This document shows positions 35,374 through 44,909 of a stretch of DNA of 64,000 bases, piece by piece (positions within the stretch are counted from its first letter, which is position 1; every line of letters starts with the position of its first letter). Source of the DNA: Corynebacterium tuberculostearicum (GTDB lineage Bacteria > Actinomycetota > Actinomycetes > Mycobacteriales > Mycobacteriaceae); contig NZ_CP069791.1 of the NCBI RefSeq assembly GCF_016894265.1, positions 496,001-560,000 of the forward strand. Reading direction: 5' to 3'. Under the pieces are notes generated by a model. It did no database searches and was not told the DNA's origin. It was given only the letters and a program-made list of their open reading frames with translations. The position numbers were made by a program, and so were the translations under genes.

Positions 35374-36048
35374 GGTGCGAAGAGCTCCTCTGAGGCAAGT
35401 AGGAAATTTGTTACTTACAAAAGACTGGCTTCCAACTTACCGCATCGGGCGCGGTGCGCCACAACGTGTAATTCCATCTTTGCCCGCCCGATCGGCGCCT
35501 GGCCGAAGGTAGGCCGGGCCGAATTCCACACACCCTCTTTCTTCTATACAGATCAGAGAAATAATTTAGTAGTAGTAATAAGCGCTGTGAGATCTGTGGG
35601 TAACTAGGTAAATGACAAGTTCAAGACGCAGATCCGGGGTGTGCCAATTCTTGTGATCTTGCTGTGATCAATCGGGGCGAATTGTGGACAACTAACGGGA
35701 TCACCGTTTTATCCACAGGTTTTGTCATTTGATCACCGATCTACACACAGCGCTGATCACAGGGCAGTTCTCCCAGCATAGGGCCTGTGGAATTTAAAAC
35801 TGTGAGTAAGATCTATGAATTACAAAAATGAAATTACACAAGTGTGAATAACGCTGTGGATAACTCTTTTCCCAGCTAATTGATTACTTTTAGTGGATCT
35901 TCCGGGTTCTTTGTGGAATTACACGAGTGTGTGGGCGGCTGACGGACGGTTCTGTTCCTAGTTTCGGTGTCTCGGCTAAGGAGCTCGGATCTTGTAGTTC
36001 TGGTTTCACCTTTAAGTAGCGCGATCAGAATCCGCGAACTGCCAGAGG
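35374..36048. other. dnaA-dnaN intergenic region with origin-type elements
   Basis: These 675 bases carry no gene. Seen directly are perfect DnaA boxes at 35709-35717 (TTATCCACA) and 35855-35863 (TGTGGATAA), a near match at 35843-35851 (TGTGAATAA), and a probable unwinding module at 35567-35603. The DNA is A+T-rich compared with the genes. The dnaN promoter must lie near the left end. Similar content on the other side of dnaA suggests a bipartite origin. Confidence 0.75.
35567..35603 (-). other. Candidate oriC basal unwinding module (DnaA-trio-like)
   Basis: Reading plus: TAG TAG TAG TAA TAA (35567-35581), then GCGC (35582-35585), then two abutting 9-mers, TGTGAGATC (35586-35594) and TGTGGGTAA (35595-35603, one mismatch to a DnaA box). 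On the minus strand this gives boxes, a GC clamp and repeating TTA/CTA trinucleotides, the order described for the Bacillus subtilis unwinding system. An A+T-rich tract precedes it (35555-35566). Function is inferred. Confidence 0.6.
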
Positions 36049-36085
36049 GAAAACAAAAGCGCCCTCCTTTATATAAGGAAGGCGC
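36049..36085 (-). terminator. Rho-independent terminator after dnaA
   Basis: AGCGCC and CTCCTT (from 36058) pair with AAGGAAGGCGCT (ending 36085) around a short AT loop, with one bulge. The complement of AAAACAAAA supplies the T tract. It stops the dnaA transcript before the origin-like spacer. Confidence 0.85.
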
Positions 36086-36105
36086 TGCGGCAGTGGTGGG
36101 GAGAA

Positions 36106-37743
36106 CTACGCGCGACCGCGATTCTTGATGCGCTGGGTAAGCGCCTGGATCTCGTCGTAGGTATTGCGCTTTTCAGTCATCTCTTTGCGGATCTTGCGAT
36201 CTGCATAAATGACGGTGGTGTGGTCCTTGCCGCCGAACTGTTCACCGATCTTGGGAAGGGATAGTTCGGTCAGTTCGCGGCACAGATACATAGCCAACTG
36301 GCGTGCATGCGCCACCGCACGCTTCTTGCCAGCACCGCGCAGAGTTTCTACATCAATATCGAAGAATTCTGCCGTGACCTCCATGATCGAGGTGGCGGTG
36401 ATTTGCCTATCGGCGGAATCTGGGGCCAAATCACGCAGTGCGATTTCCGCCATCTCTACGTTGATCGGCTCATTCACCAAGGAGGAATAGGCCGAAACGC
36501 GGATCAACGCGCCCTCGAGCTCACGAATAGATGACTCAAAACGAGAGGCAATGAGCTCAAGCACGGAGCGATCCACTTCGGTGCCGTCATTGGCCGCCTT
36601 CTTCATCAAAATCGCGATACGCGTTTCTAGATCTGGCGGCTGAATATCGGTGATAAGACCGCCTTCAAAGCGGGTGCGGAGGCGATCTTCCAGCGTGGTT
36701 AGCTGCTTCGGTGGGCGGTCCGAAGACAAAATGATCTGCTTATTGGCTTGGTGCAGCGCATTGAAAGTATGGAAGAACTCTTCCTGGGTGGATTCTTTGC
36801 CTTCCAAGAACTGGATGTCATCGACCATCAAAATGTCGAGATTGCGGTAGCGCCGCTTGAATGATTCCTGACGGTCATCGCGCAGGGAATTAATATAGTC
36901 ATTCGTGAATTCTTCCGAAGACACATACTTCACGCGCAGACCCGGATGCAGTACTTGGGCGTAATTGCCAGCGGCATGCAAAAGGTGCGTTTTACCTAGA
37001 CCAGAGCCACCCCAGATAAATAGTGGGTTGTACGCACGGGCGGGATTCTCGGCTACAGCCACGGCGGCACCATTGGCAAAACGATTCGAAGAACCGATCA
37101 CGAAGCTATCAAAGGTGTGCTTCGGATTGAGGGAAGTTTCACGGTTGGGATCGTGCGCCGGGGCCTCGCGCGGGATGCGGGCGGAATTGGTGTCAGAACC
37201 GGAGAAATTTCCCGCAGATTCTGCCTGCTGTTGGGTATAGTGCTGGGCCAGCTCATCCAGGCTTGCAGGGGCGTGACTCGACTGCCAATTGTTCTGGGAA
37301 GGGGCCTGCTGTGCAGCGGCATCCGTTTGCTGCGGGCGCGGAATGTAGTTCTGGGTAGATTCCGTGTTCTGCGGCGGTTTCGCTTGAGGCGATTGCTGTT
37401 GTTGAGGGGGTGTTGGCTGTGGTGCAGGGTCCGCGGCCGGCGGCTGTGGCTCTTGCGGGGTGGCAAGGGTAACCGCAAAGGAACACGGCCGGCCTAGGTG
37501 ACGGGTTAATGCCTTGGCAATGTGCTCGCCCAACTCATTTTCGACCACATTTTTGGCATCCAGGTTTTCGGCGGCAACGAGGGTGTAGCCCTCGACCATC
37601 ATGATGGGGCGAACCAGTTGGAGATAAAGGCGCTGTGAGTGCGAAAAACTGGGGACCTCGGAATTGGGTTGCTCGGATTGTGCGAGCAGGTCATCAACGA
37701 CCGCGCGCCAAACGGCATGCAGGTTCGCTTGTGGGTCAGTCAC
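36106..37743 (-). CDS. dnaA: Chromosomal replication initiator protein DnaA
   Basis: The protein has 545 residues with a GTG start after AAAGGTAG. Domain I (1-95) is followed by a long Gln/Pro-rich domain II (about 100-190), typical of actinobacteria. The AAA+ domain follows with Walker [14 protein letters not shown], Walker [14 protein letters not shown], and the initiator-specific region. Domain IV has the DnaA signature [15 protein letters not shown]. It is transcribed away from rpmH. Several DnaA boxes overlap its promoter region, so autoregulation is likely. Confidence 0.98.
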   Translation of the reverse strand: MTDPQANLHAVWRAVVDDLLAQSEQPNSEVPSFSHSQRLYLQLVRPIMMVEGYTLVAAENLDAKNVVENELGEHIAKALTRHLGRPCSFAVTLATPQEPQPPAADPAPQPTPPQQQQSPQAKPPQNTESTQNYIPRPQQTDAAAQQAPSQNNWQSSHAPASLDELAQHYTQQQAESAGNFSGSDTNSARIPREAPAHDPNRETSLNPKHTFDSFVIGSSNRFANGAAVAVAENPARAYNPLFIWGGSGLGKTHLLHAAGNYAQVLHPGLRVKYVSSEEFTNDYINSLRDDRQESFKRRYRNLDILMVDDIQFLEGKESTQEEFFHTFNALHQANKQIILSSDRPPKQLTTLEDRLRTRFEGGLITDIQPPDLETRIAILMKKAANDGTEVDRSVLELIASRFESSIRELEGALIRVSAYSSLVNEPINVEMAEIALRDLAPDSADRQITATSIMEVTAEFFDIDVETLRGAGKKRAVAHARQLAMYLCRELTELSLPKIGEQFGGKDHTTVIYADRKIRKEMTEKRNTYDEIQALTQRIKNRGRA

Positions 37744-38413
37744 AACAGGCTACCTTTGTGGAATTTAGTCGGGGACGGGTGGACATTGAATAACAATTTT
37801 CACTGCGGATTCCACCGTGGTTTTCACACCGGTTTTTATCGAGTCACCTCGATCTCCACAGAGTTATCCACAGGTGTGGATGAAATAGTTATTCACAGCT
37901 TAGTTCATGACTGTGGATAACTCTTCATTGGTCAGTTTATGGCCGTATGCTGCGGAAACTACAAAAGTCTCAAGCGTTGATTTAGAGTTATCCACATGAC
38001 CGGTTGGGCTGTGGAATTTGATTCTTCTGTTCTACCGCCGAAACGGCGGGTGTGTCTAGCGAGAAAAATTCACCACCCGGGTGTGGGTTGGGGTGGGTCT
38101 TACTGCGTGATGGATTAGGTGCAGTAAGAGCGTAGAATCTGGCCGTCTAGCTGCAGGAAAAAACATTTATGTAATTTCGGGTGTACCCGGGTGTCGATTT
38201 GTTCCCAGCGGCAGAAATCACGTAATCTGGCATGGTCTATTGCAACAAAGAGTTGCGCGTGAAAGTGACAGCGTCACCTCGCACCGGCTGGGCCCGTCGG
38301 CTCGCCGTGCACCGGAGAGACTGTGATGCGTCAGGTTCATGGAATCTATTCATCAGTGGGCGTGCCGCTGCATCGCGGTGGTGTGCCTACGCACAACTTC
38401 AAGGAGAATTAAC
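37744..38413. other. dnaA-rpmH intergenic region (part of oriC)
   Basis: This 670-base gap has no gene. It contains perfect DnaA boxes at 37864-37872, 37912-37920 and 37988-37996, and a one-mismatch box TTATTCACA at 37889-37897, all within 133 bases. A 30-base inverted repeat, CTTACTGC with GCAGTAAG, lies at 38099-38128. Divergent promoters for dnaA and rpmH must lie here. No TAG-type trinucleotide run adjoins the boxes, unlike on the dnaN side. Confidence 0.8.
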
Positions 38414-38557
38414 GTGGCAAAGGGTAAGCGCACGTTCCAGCCGAACAACCGTCGTCGTGCTCGTAAGCACGGCTTCCGCACCCGCATGAGCACCCGTGCA
38501 GGTCGCGCAATCGTTGCAGCTCGTCGCAAGAAGGGCCGCGCAAAGCTGACTGCATAA
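38414..38557 (+). CDS. rpmH: 50S ribosomal protein L34 (bL34)
   Basis: The GTG at 38414 follows AAGGAGAATTAAC and gives 47 residues beginning (V)[20 protein letters not shown] and ending in KGRAKLTA, the canonical L34 sequence. A longer in-frame reading from 38339 is spurious. L34 is a basic protein of the large subunit. It heads the plus-strand rpmH-rnpA-yidD-yidC-rsmG-parAB series diverging from dnaA. Confidence 0.98.
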   Translation: MAKGKRTFQPNNRRRARKHGFRTRMSTRAGRAIVAARRKKGRAKLTA

Positions 38558-38560
38558 GTT

Positions 38561-38923
38561 ATGCTTCCAGCCCAGCATAAGCTCACGTCGCCGGTGCAAT
38601 TTCGGCGCACGATGAAGGGCAGCCGCCGGGCGGGCACTCGTACGGTCGTCGTGCATGCGCGCGATAACGCAGGTACGGACAAGGCAGCCGGTATCGCGGC
38701 CTCTGGGCCGCGATTCGGGCTGATTGTTTCCAAAGCCGTCGGGAATGCAGTGGTTCGCCACCGCACCTCCCGGCGGCTTCGCCATGTGTGCATGACATTT
38801 GTCCCTAAGCTGCCTGCCAGCGTGGACGTCGTCATCCGTGCCCTTCCCGCCAGCGCTACTGCCAGCAGTGAGCAACTAGAAAAAGATCTTGCCAAAGCGC
38901 TGCGCAAACAATGGGATATCTAA
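38561..38923 (+). CDS. rnpA: Ribonuclease P protein component
   Basis: This 120-residue basic protein starts three bases after rpmH. RnpA landmarks are [25 protein letters not shown] at the start and [25 protein letters not shown], the RNR-type RNA-binding segment (here [10 protein letters not shown]). It helps RNase P RNA remove 5' leaders of pre-tRNAs. Its end overlaps yidD by 13 bases. Confidence 0.96.
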   Translation: MLPAQHKLTSPVQFRRTMKGSRRAGTRTVVVHARDNAGTDKAAGIAASGPRFGLIVSKAVGNAVVRHRTSRRLRHVCMTFVPKLPASVDVVIRALPASATASSEQLEKDLAKALRKQWDI

Positions 38924-39186
38924 ATTCCCGCGGGGAGGAAATTCCACCGGCCAGAGGATTAGCCGAACCAATGGTAAAAGTGGTTCGTTTCTACCAAAAA
39001 CATGTCTCTGGCCTTAAGATGGTATCGACCTGTCGGTTCGAACCGACATGCAGTGCTTATGCCCTTGAAGCATTATCCAAACACGGCGCATTTAAGGGTA
39101 CGGCGATGGCAATAGCTAGGGTCTGCAAATGTGGTCCCTGGCATCCGGGTGGGTTTGACCCAGTCCGGGATACCAACAACAACTGA
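38911..39186 (+). CDS. yidD: Membrane protein insertion efficiency factor YidD
   Basis: This 91-residue protein carries the YidD core: [12 protein letters not shown], then [19 protein letters not shown] and [14 protein letters not shown]. The conserved Cys residues and the PWHPGGxDPV motif are intact. It is a small membrane-associated helper encoded between rnpA and yidC in most bacteria. The start lies within the end of rnpA in another frame. Confidence 0.95.
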   Translation: MGYLNSRGEEIPPARGLAEPMVKVVRFYQKHVSGLKMVSTCRFEPTCSAYALEALSKHGAFKGTAMAIARVCKCGPWHPGGFDPVRDTNNN

Positions 39187-39199
39187 GGATTAAACACTC

Positions 39200-40177
39200 G
39201 TGCTTAATTTCATTTACTGGCCAATCTCGGCCGTTTTATGGTTCTGGCACTGGCTGCTATCCCTCGTAATGGACCCATCCTGGGGCATTACGTGGATCCT
39301 GGCCATTGTGCTGCTGACCTGGACGCTTAAGGCGCTAATGGTCAAGCCGACCATCAGCCAGATTCGCTCTTCGCGCAAAATGCAGGAAATCCAGCCTAAG
39401 GTGCAGGAAATTCGGGCGAAGTATGGCAACGACCAAACCAAGGCCGCGCAGGAAATGCAGAAGGTCTACAAGGAATCCGGAGTCCGTCCGGTGGCTGGTT
39501 GCCTACCAGTCTTTGCGCAGATTCCGATGTTCGTTGGTTTGTTCCACGTGCTGCGCTCTTTCGACCGCACCGTCGCTGTGGCCGGTGGTATTGGCCACCC
39601 CAGTGGCGATCCGATGTCTATTGAAGAAAACGCCAATACCGCGAACTACATCTTCAAGCCGGATCTGGTTCAACAATTCCTAGATGCCAAGATCTTTGAT
39701 GTACCACTGGTGACCAATCTGCGTTTGAATTCGCCGATTGTAGAAGGCGTGACCACTAGCCAGGCGGCAGTAATCATCGTTCCGATGATTGCCATCATTG
39801 CAGTCATGACCCACTTCAATGCCCGCATGAGCTTGAACCGTCAAGAAAAGCGTCGTGCTGCTGGCAAAACCCAAGCTCCGCAGGGCCAGAATGCGGAAAT
39901 GATGCAACAGCAAATGGCCATGATGTCCAAGATGATGCTGTGGGTCATGCCGGCCATGCTGATTTTCTCCGGCTTCATCTGGCCAATTGGTCTGCTGTTT
40001 TACATGATGGCCAATACCGTTTGGACCTTCTTCCAAACCCGCATTGTCTATGCCAAGATGGACCGCGAGGAAGAAGAGGAGGAAGCCGCTAAGGCTGAGG
40101 CCAAGCGCACCTCCGCTCCTAAGCCGGGTGCCCGTAAGAAGGACAACCGCACAAAGAAACAGCGCAAAAACAAATAA
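39200..40177 (+). CDS. yidC: Membrane protein insertase YidC (Oxa1 family)
   Basis: The protein has 325 residues with a GTG start. It begins directly with a hydrophobic segment ([16 protein letters not shown]), lacking the large periplasmic domain of proteobacterial YidC, as usual for Gram-positives. The Oxa1 core contains the [15 protein letters not shown] cytosolic hairpin, the conserved Arg in the first core helix region, and the [15 protein letters not shown] helix. The C-terminal 40 residues are rich in Lys, Glu and Arg and probably contact ribosomes. It inserts membrane proteins with or without SecYEG. Confidence 0.96.
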   Translation: MLNFIYWPISAVLWFWHWLLSLVMDPSWGITWILAIVLLTWTLKALMVKPTISQIRSSRKMQEIQPKVQEIRAKYGNDQTKAAQEMQKVYKESGVRPVAGCLPVFAQIPMFVGLFHVLRSFDRTVAVAGGIGHPSGDPMSIEENANTANYIFKPDLVQQFLDAKIFDVPLVTNLRLNSPIVEGVTTSQAAVIIVPMIAIIAVMTHFNARMSLNRQEKRRAAGKTQAPQGQNAEMMQQQMAMMSKMMLWVMPAMLIFSGFIWPIGLLFYMMANTVWTFFQTRIVYAKMDREEEEEEAAKAEAKRTSAPKPGARKKDNRTKKQRKNK

Positions 40178-40197
40178 ACACGGAGGAGAACCCCATC

Positions 40198-40806
40198 GTG
40201 TCCGAGATGGACCCGTCAGTAGTATTCGGCTCCCGCTTGCCCCTCGCGCAGGCTTACCATGATTCGCTCGCTACGGACGGGTCCATTCGTGGTTTTATAG
40301 GCCCCCGCGAGGTGCCACGCTTGTGGGATAGGCACATTATTAATTGCGCCGTCGTCAAGCAGGCTATCCCAGAAGATGCCACGGTTATCGACGTCGGCTC
40401 GGGTGCTGGGTTGCCCGGTATTCCGCTGGCCATTGCGCGCCCGGACCTGCAAATCACGCTGATTGAGCCGTTGCTCAAGCGCTATAACTACCTCAACGAG
40501 GTCGTTGAGGAGCTTGGCCTAGACAACGTGACGGTCCTGCGTGGCCGTGCCGAGGAGGGCCCCATTAAAAAGGCCGTGGCGGGAGCAGACGTGGTCACGT
40601 CCCGCGCCGTCGCGCCCCTGGGCAAGCTGGCGAAATGGTCGCTGCCACTCGTACGCAAGGGTGGTGAAATGATCGCGCTGAAGGGTTCTTCGGTGCACGA
40701 GGAACTGGAACGCGATGCCGGCGACATTAAGAAGGCCGGCGGAGGAAAGGCCGAGGTCAGCACCATCGAGGGAACCACGATCATTCGTGTCTCGCGCGTG
40801 AACTAA
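40198..40806 (+). CDS. rsmG: 16S rRNA (guanine527-N7) methyltransferase RsmG
   Basis: The protein has 202 residues with a GTG start after GGAGG. Key features are the N-terminal [19 protein letters not shown], the SAM-binding [17 protein letters not shown] and the [15 protein letters not shown] region. It methylates G527 of 16S rRNA using SAM. It sits between yidC and parA as in most actinobacteria. Confidence 0.96.
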   Translation: MSEMDPSVVFGSRLPLAQAYHDSLATDGSIRGFIGPREVPRLWDRHIINCAVVKQAIPEDATVIDVGSGAGLPGIPLAIARPDLQITLIEPLLKRYNYLNEVVEELGLDNVTVLRGRAEEGPIKKAVAGADVVTSRAVAPLGKLAKWSLPLVRKGGEMIALKGSSVHEELERDAGDIKKAGGGKAEVSTIEGTTIIRVSRVN

Positions 40807-40816
40807 AGTAGACGGC

Positions 40817-41665
40817 ATGACTAATCCGCGCCTTATCACCATTGCTAACCAGAAAGGCGGCGTAGGTAAAACCACCTCCGCCGCTAACTTGGCCGCAGCG
40901 CTAGCTACAGAGGGCAAGAAAGTGCTGGTGATCGACCTCGACCCGCAGGGAAACGCCTCCACGGCCATGGGCGCGGAACATAACTCCGGCACCGATTCCA
41001 GCTATGAGGTCCTCCTAGGTGACTGCAATGCGGAAAAGGCTATGCAGCCTTCTTCCCACAATGAGAATCTCTTTTGCATCCCCGCCACCATCGACTTGGC
41101 TGGCGCGGAGATTGAAATGGTGTCTATGGTACGCCGCGAATTTCGGCTCTATGACGCCCTACATAACGGCTTCCTGGAAGAGCATGGCTTCGAATATGTC
41201 TTCATTGACTGCCCGCCATCGCTTGGCCTGCTTACCATCAATGCGATGACGTGCGCTGAAGAGGTCATCATCCCGATTCAATGTGAGTACTACGCCCTAG
41301 AGGGCGTGGGCCAGCTTTTGGGTAATATCTCCATGATTCGTGAACACCTCAACGAGGACTTACACATTTCCGCCGTGCTGCTTACTATGTATGATGCTCG
41401 CACCCGTCTGGCGGAAGATGTGGCTGATAACGTTCGCGAGCAGTTCGGTGCCGTGGTGCTGGGCAATGTTATCCCGCGCTCCGTGCGTGTTTCCGAGGCG
41501 CCGGGGTACGGTACTACGGTTATTGATTACGCGCCCTCATCTACTGGTGCGCGGGCCTACCTTGCGGCGGCTCGCGAGCTCAACCGGCGCGGCGATTATC
41601 GCCCGCATCCGACAACCGGTGCGATTGGCGTAAGCCCAGAGATTTACGCGGAATTGGAAGGATAG
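40817..41665 (+). CDS. parA: Chromosome partitioning ATPase ParA (Soj)
   Basis: This 282-residue protein has the deviant Walker A motif NQKGGVGKTTSAANLA (residues 11-26), with the signature Lys, and a Walker B-like FIDCPPSLGLL. ParA binds DNA as an ATP dimer and moves ParB-parS complexes, segregating the new origin. It starts ten bases after rsmG and precedes parB by six bases. Confidence 0.97.
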   Translation: MTNPRLITIANQKGGVGKTTSAANLAAALATEGKKVLVIDLDPQGNASTAMGAEHNSGTDSSYEVLLGDCNAEKAMQPSSHNENLFCIPATIDLAGAEIEMVSMVRREFRLYDALHNGFLEEHGFEYVFIDCPPSLGLLTINAMTCAEEVIIPIQCEYYALEGVGQLLGNISMIREHLNEDLHISAVLLTMYDARTRLAEDVADNVREQFGAVVLGNVIPRSVRVSEAPGYGTTVIDYAPSSTGARAYLAAARELNRRGDYRPHPTTGAIGVSPEIYAELEG

Positions 41666-41671
41666 GAACTC

Positions 41672-42712
41672 ATGGCAGAACAGAAGCAAGGCGGCCTTGG
41701 CAAAGGCCTAGCCGCACTCATCCCGTCCGGTCCTGATGCACCTACCCGCAAGCCGCGCCTGGGCGATTCCGCTGCGGATATCATCTTAGGCAATTCCACT
41801 CCGCAGTCGGGCCGTAAGGGTGGCGAGGGCAAGCGCGTTAAAGGTGCCCCGACCATTCAACAGGATTCGGGTTCTAAGTCTTCCAAGAAGCGCCAGTCCA
41901 CTCCGGCCCCCATTGGCGCGACCTATCGCGAGATTTCTATTGGGGATATTATCCCCAACCCCAAACAGCCACGCACCGTCTTCGATGAAGATGAGCTTGC
42001 CGAGCTCGTACACTCCATTCGCGAGTTCGGCCTTTTGCAGCCTGTTGTTGTGCGTCCTTCCGAAGAAGGCGGCTTTGAGCTCATTATGGGTGAGCGCCGT
42101 TGGCGCGCTTCCTCCAAGGCGGGCCTGGCCACGATTCCGGCCATCGTGCGCGATACCAAGGATGACAACTTGCTGCGCGATGCTCTGCTGGAGAATATTC
42201 ACCGCGTGCAGCTCAACCCCTTGGAAGAAGCGCACGCCTACCAGCAGCTGCTGGAAGAATTCGGTGTTACACAAAACGAGCTGGCGGACCGCATTGGCCG
42301 TTCGCGCCCGCAAGTAACCAATATGCTGCGCCTGCTCAAGCTGCCAGTAGAGGTACAAAAGCGCGTTGCCGCCGGGACCTTATCTGCCGGCCATGCCCGC
42401 GCGCTTTTGTCCTTGGAGGACACCGAGGCCATGGAGTACATTGCCAACCGCATTATCGCGGAGGGCCTTTCCGTGCGCGCTACTGAGGAGGCCGTGACCC
42501 TCTACAAGCGCGATGGTAAGCCGGCCGAAGCCAAGAAGAAGCAGCCGGCACCGCAGCCGCAGTACTTTACCGATTCCGCTGAGCGCCTGTCCGACCGCTT
42601 CGATACCAAGGTCACCGTGACCATGGGCAAGCGCAAGGGCAAGATGGTCGTGGAATTTGGTGACCAAGAAGATTTCGAGCGCATCATGTCGCTTATTGAG
42701 GGCCAGCAGTAG
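41672..42712 (+). CDS. parB: Chromosome partitioning CTPase ParB
   Basis: The protein has 346 residues. An N-terminal [11 protein letters not shown] peptide (ParA contact) is followed by the ParB/Srx CTP-binding core with [14 protein letters not shown] and [12 protein letters not shown]. The helix-turn-helix region is [24 protein letters not shown], and a C-terminal dimerisation domain closes the protein. It binds parS and slides along DNA. Two sites with the exact parS core lie at 63.1 and 63.6 kb of this window. Confidence 0.97.
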   Translation: MAEQKQGGLGKGLAALIPSGPDAPTRKPRLGDSAADIILGNSTPQSGRKGGEGKRVKGAPTIQQDSGSKSSKKRQSTPAPIGATYREISIGDIIPNPKQPRTVFDEDELAELVHSIREFGLLQPVVVRPSEEGGFELIMGERRWRASSKAGLATIPAIVRDTKDDNLLRDALLENIHRVQLNPLEEAHAYQQLLEEFGVTQNELADRIGRSRPQVTNMLRLLKLPVEVQKRVAAGTLSAGHARALLSLEDTEAMEYIANRIIAEGLSVRATEEAVTLYKRDGKPAEAKKKQPAPQPQYFTDSAERLSDRFDTKVTVTMGKRKGKMVVEFGDQEDFERIMSLIEGQQ

Positions 42713-42721
42713 TCCGAGGCG

Positions 42722-43300
42722 ATGATCCTCGAGCCGGTGATCGAAGGCACGCGCATCCACCGCCAGGCTGCGCGTAGTACCTTTTGGGAGCTTGAGGCTG
42801 CGGTCAGCGATCCCGTTTTTGAAAAGGAAGCATGGCTGGCTACCACCCTGCTGTCTTTTGGGCAGTGCGGCTTTACCGTGGGCGAGGACGCCACCATTTT
42901 GTTTTGCTCCCGCGAGGATGCCGCCGGCACCGCCAAACTTCCCACAGCACCCATTTCTGAGGATGCGGAGGTTATTACCTCGCTCTTCGTCAAGGCGCAT
43001 CTAGCGGGGCGTGGCATTGAGGCAGTGCTTGTCGACGCCGCCATTATGCACCTAACTAACCGCGGCAGCTGCGCAGTAGAGGCTTTTGGCTATTACGGTG
43101 ACCCCGTCACTGCGGCAGAATTTTTGGGCCATAAGCCAGCCTATATGGGGCTAATGGCTTATGACACCCTGCGCTCAGCGGGCTTCGAGGTGGCCGCCGA
43201 TCACCCAGTACTCCCCCGCCTGCGCTTGGAGCTTCCACCGGAGCACGATGTGCTCAGTGCGGCGGCTGTTGAAGATTTGCTTGCTCGCGCTTTGGCTTAG
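42722..43300 (+). CDS. GNAT-like protein downstream of parB
   Basis: This 192-residue protein resembles the acetyltransferase-like protein encoded next to parB in mycobacteria (Rv3916c type). A GNAT-like centre is suggested by EVITSLFVKAHLAGRGIEAVLVDAAI, with the R/GxGxE turn, followed by FGYYGDP and EFLGHKPAYMGLMAYDTLRSAGF. The motif A match is weaker than in ordinary GNAT enzymes, so activity is uncertain. It starts nine bases after parB and is convergent with cwlM. Confidence 0.75.
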   Translation: MILEPVIEGTRIHRQAARSTFWELEAAVSDPVFEKEAWLATTLLSFGQCGFTVGEDATILFCSREDAAGTAKLPTAPISEDAEVITSLFVKAHLAGRGIEAVLVDAAIMHLTNRGSCAVEAFGYYGDPVTAAEFLGHKPAYMGLMAYDTLRSAGFEVAADHPVLPRLRLELPPEHDVLSAAAVEDLLARALA

Positions 43301-43310
43301 GTGACTAGGT

Positions 43311-44492
43311 CTAGGCCTGCTCGGCTTGCAGAAGCTCGGAGAACTTATATGCGCCTGTCACGGCGGTGTCCTGCTCCATGAGGTACATGCGCTTTACTGC
43401 AATGACGATGGCTTCGGCAATGTCATCGCGGCGGGACGGATTGGTGAGAATCTTTACGTCTTCTGGGTTGGTCAGATATCCTAGCACGATCTGGATGACC
43501 GGCATCTGGGTCAGGCGCAGCAGATCCCAGGTGCGGCCGTGGTTGCCGCAGTCTAGCAGCTCGGTGCGGGCGACGATTTCGCGCTGGATGAACCCGGAGA
43601 GGGTCTCACCAATGAGCGAGGAATTGCCCAACTCAGAACCAAAGTAGAAGGTGGCAACACCATTTGCCTTCTCATTGGGGTAGGAATCGCAGGCTAGGGA
43701 AATGACCATGTCCGCATCGAAAGCGTTAGCCAGTTCGGCGCGGGACTTGACGTCCGCATCGGAGGTCCGAGGCCGGGAGATGATGGTCTCCATTCCCGCT
43801 GCAATCATGCGCCCTTCGATTCGCTGGGTAAGATCCCACAGGATTTCTTGCTCTGAAATATCGCCGAAGCGACCCTTGACCAGCTGGCCGGCGTCGCCGC
43901 CGCTTAGGGCGGGATCGATGACGACGCGCTTGCCCGCGAGCTTTGGGCCGGCGTTGCGAACGCGCTCACGCTCTTGGATATTGTGCGCGGAACCACCGGT
44001 AATACGACGGCCGAGCAGTCCAAGGGCGCGGATGGTGGCGGGGCCGCACACACCGTCTTCTTGCAGGCCGCAGTTGTGTTGGTATTCCTTCAGCGCGGCG
44101 TGGGTTTTAGGGCCGAAGTGGCCATCTACACGCTGCTGGTAGAAACCAAGTTCCTGCAGTTGCTGCTGCAGCTGGGAGATATCGTCACCCACCAGTGTAT
44201 TTGCGGGCTCGTAGCTGAGCACGCGGCTGCCGAGCGTGTACGAGGCTTGGCGCAGTTCGCGCAGGGTGAGGTCATCGATCTCACTCGTGGGCACGATGCC
44301 GCGCGATTGCTGAAAGGCCTTGAGGACCTCAGACAAATTGGCATCAAAGCTCTTGTCGCTCTCGGAGTACTTCTGCTTCTTCCATGCAGAAAGCTCCCCC
44401 TTGAAATCTGACAAGAGGCCGAGACGGGCCAAGGTGGCGCGAGCCTCAGCTACACGCACGCTTGTATCGCCGACTCGAAGAACGCGATTCAC
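43311..44492 (-). CDS. cwlM: CwlM-type peptidoglycan-binding amidase homologue (regulator of MurA)
   Basis: A GTG at 44492 behind AAAGGGG gives 393 residues. An in-frame ATG at 44534 without RBS is the alternative. Two peptidoglycan-binding repeats (LRVGDTSVRVAEARATLARLG... and LQQQLQELGFYQQRVDGHFGPKTHAAL) precede an amidase_3 fold. The usual zinc-binding DPGHGG is DPALSGG, and the later SLHAN-type His motif is SLACD, so the metal site looks lost. In mycobacteria CwlM is a PknB substrate that activates MurA instead of cleaving wall. Its place beside trxA and parB matches. Confidence 0.88.
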   Translation of the reverse strand: MNRVLRVGDTSVRVAEARATLARLGLLSDFKGELSAWKKQKYSESDKSFDANLSEVLKAFQQSRGIVPTSEIDDLTLRELRQASYTLGSRVLSYEPANTLVGDDISQLQQQLQELGFYQQRVDGHFGPKTHAALKEYQHNCGLQEDGVCGPATIRALGLLGRRITGGSAHNIQERERVRNAGPKLAGKRVVIDPALSGGDAGQLVKGRFGDISEQEILWDLTQRIEGRMIAAGMETIISRPRTSDADVKSRAELANAFDADMVISLACDSYPNEKANGVATFYFGSELGNSSLIGETLSGFIQREIVARTELLDCGNHGRTWDLLRLTQMPVIQIVLGYLTNPEDVKILTNPSRRDDIAEAIVIAVKRMYLMEQDTAVTGAYKFSELLQAEQA

Positions 44493-44579
44493 GCCTTTTA
44501 CCCCTTTCGCAGCCCGCTTTAGTTTGGGCCGCATTCCAGAATTTCTACACGCTTAATCTAATAGAAATTAGATTAACAG

Positions 44580-44903
44580 TTAAAGCTGCTTTTTCACTTG
44601 CGCCACGATGTCATCTTTAGAACGCAGACCAACAAATTCATCTACCTTCTCGCCGTGGTTGAAAATCAGCACATTTGGGATGGACATGATCTGGAACATG
44701 GCGCCCAGATTGCGCTCTTCATCGACGTTAACCTTGGCGACGGTGACTTGGCCGTCCAACTCCTCCGCTACCTCTTCCAGGATGGGGGAAAGCTTCTTGC
44801 ACGGGCCGCACCATTCGGCCCAGAAGTCGACGACGACGGGCTTATCGGACTCGATGACGTCCTTACGGAACGTATCGGTGGTTACTTTCTTGACATTGCT
44901 CAT
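44580..44903 (-). CDS. trxA: Thioredoxin
   Basis: This 107-residue thioredoxin has the active site WAEWCGPCKKLSP, the cis-Pro region MSIPNVLIF and a full fold. It is reduced by the thioredoxin reductase encoded six bases upstream and supplies electrons to ribonucleotide reductase and other targets. It forms the end of sigM-trxB-trxA on the minus strand. The mycobacterial counterpart is often named trxC. Confidence 0.97.
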   Translation of the reverse strand: MSNVKKVTTDTFRKDVIESDKPVVVDFWAEWCGPCKKLSPILEEVAEELDGQVTVAKVNVDEERNLGAMFQIMSIPNVLIFNHGEKVDEFVGLRSKDDIVAQVKKQL

Positions 44904-44909
44904 ACTGAA

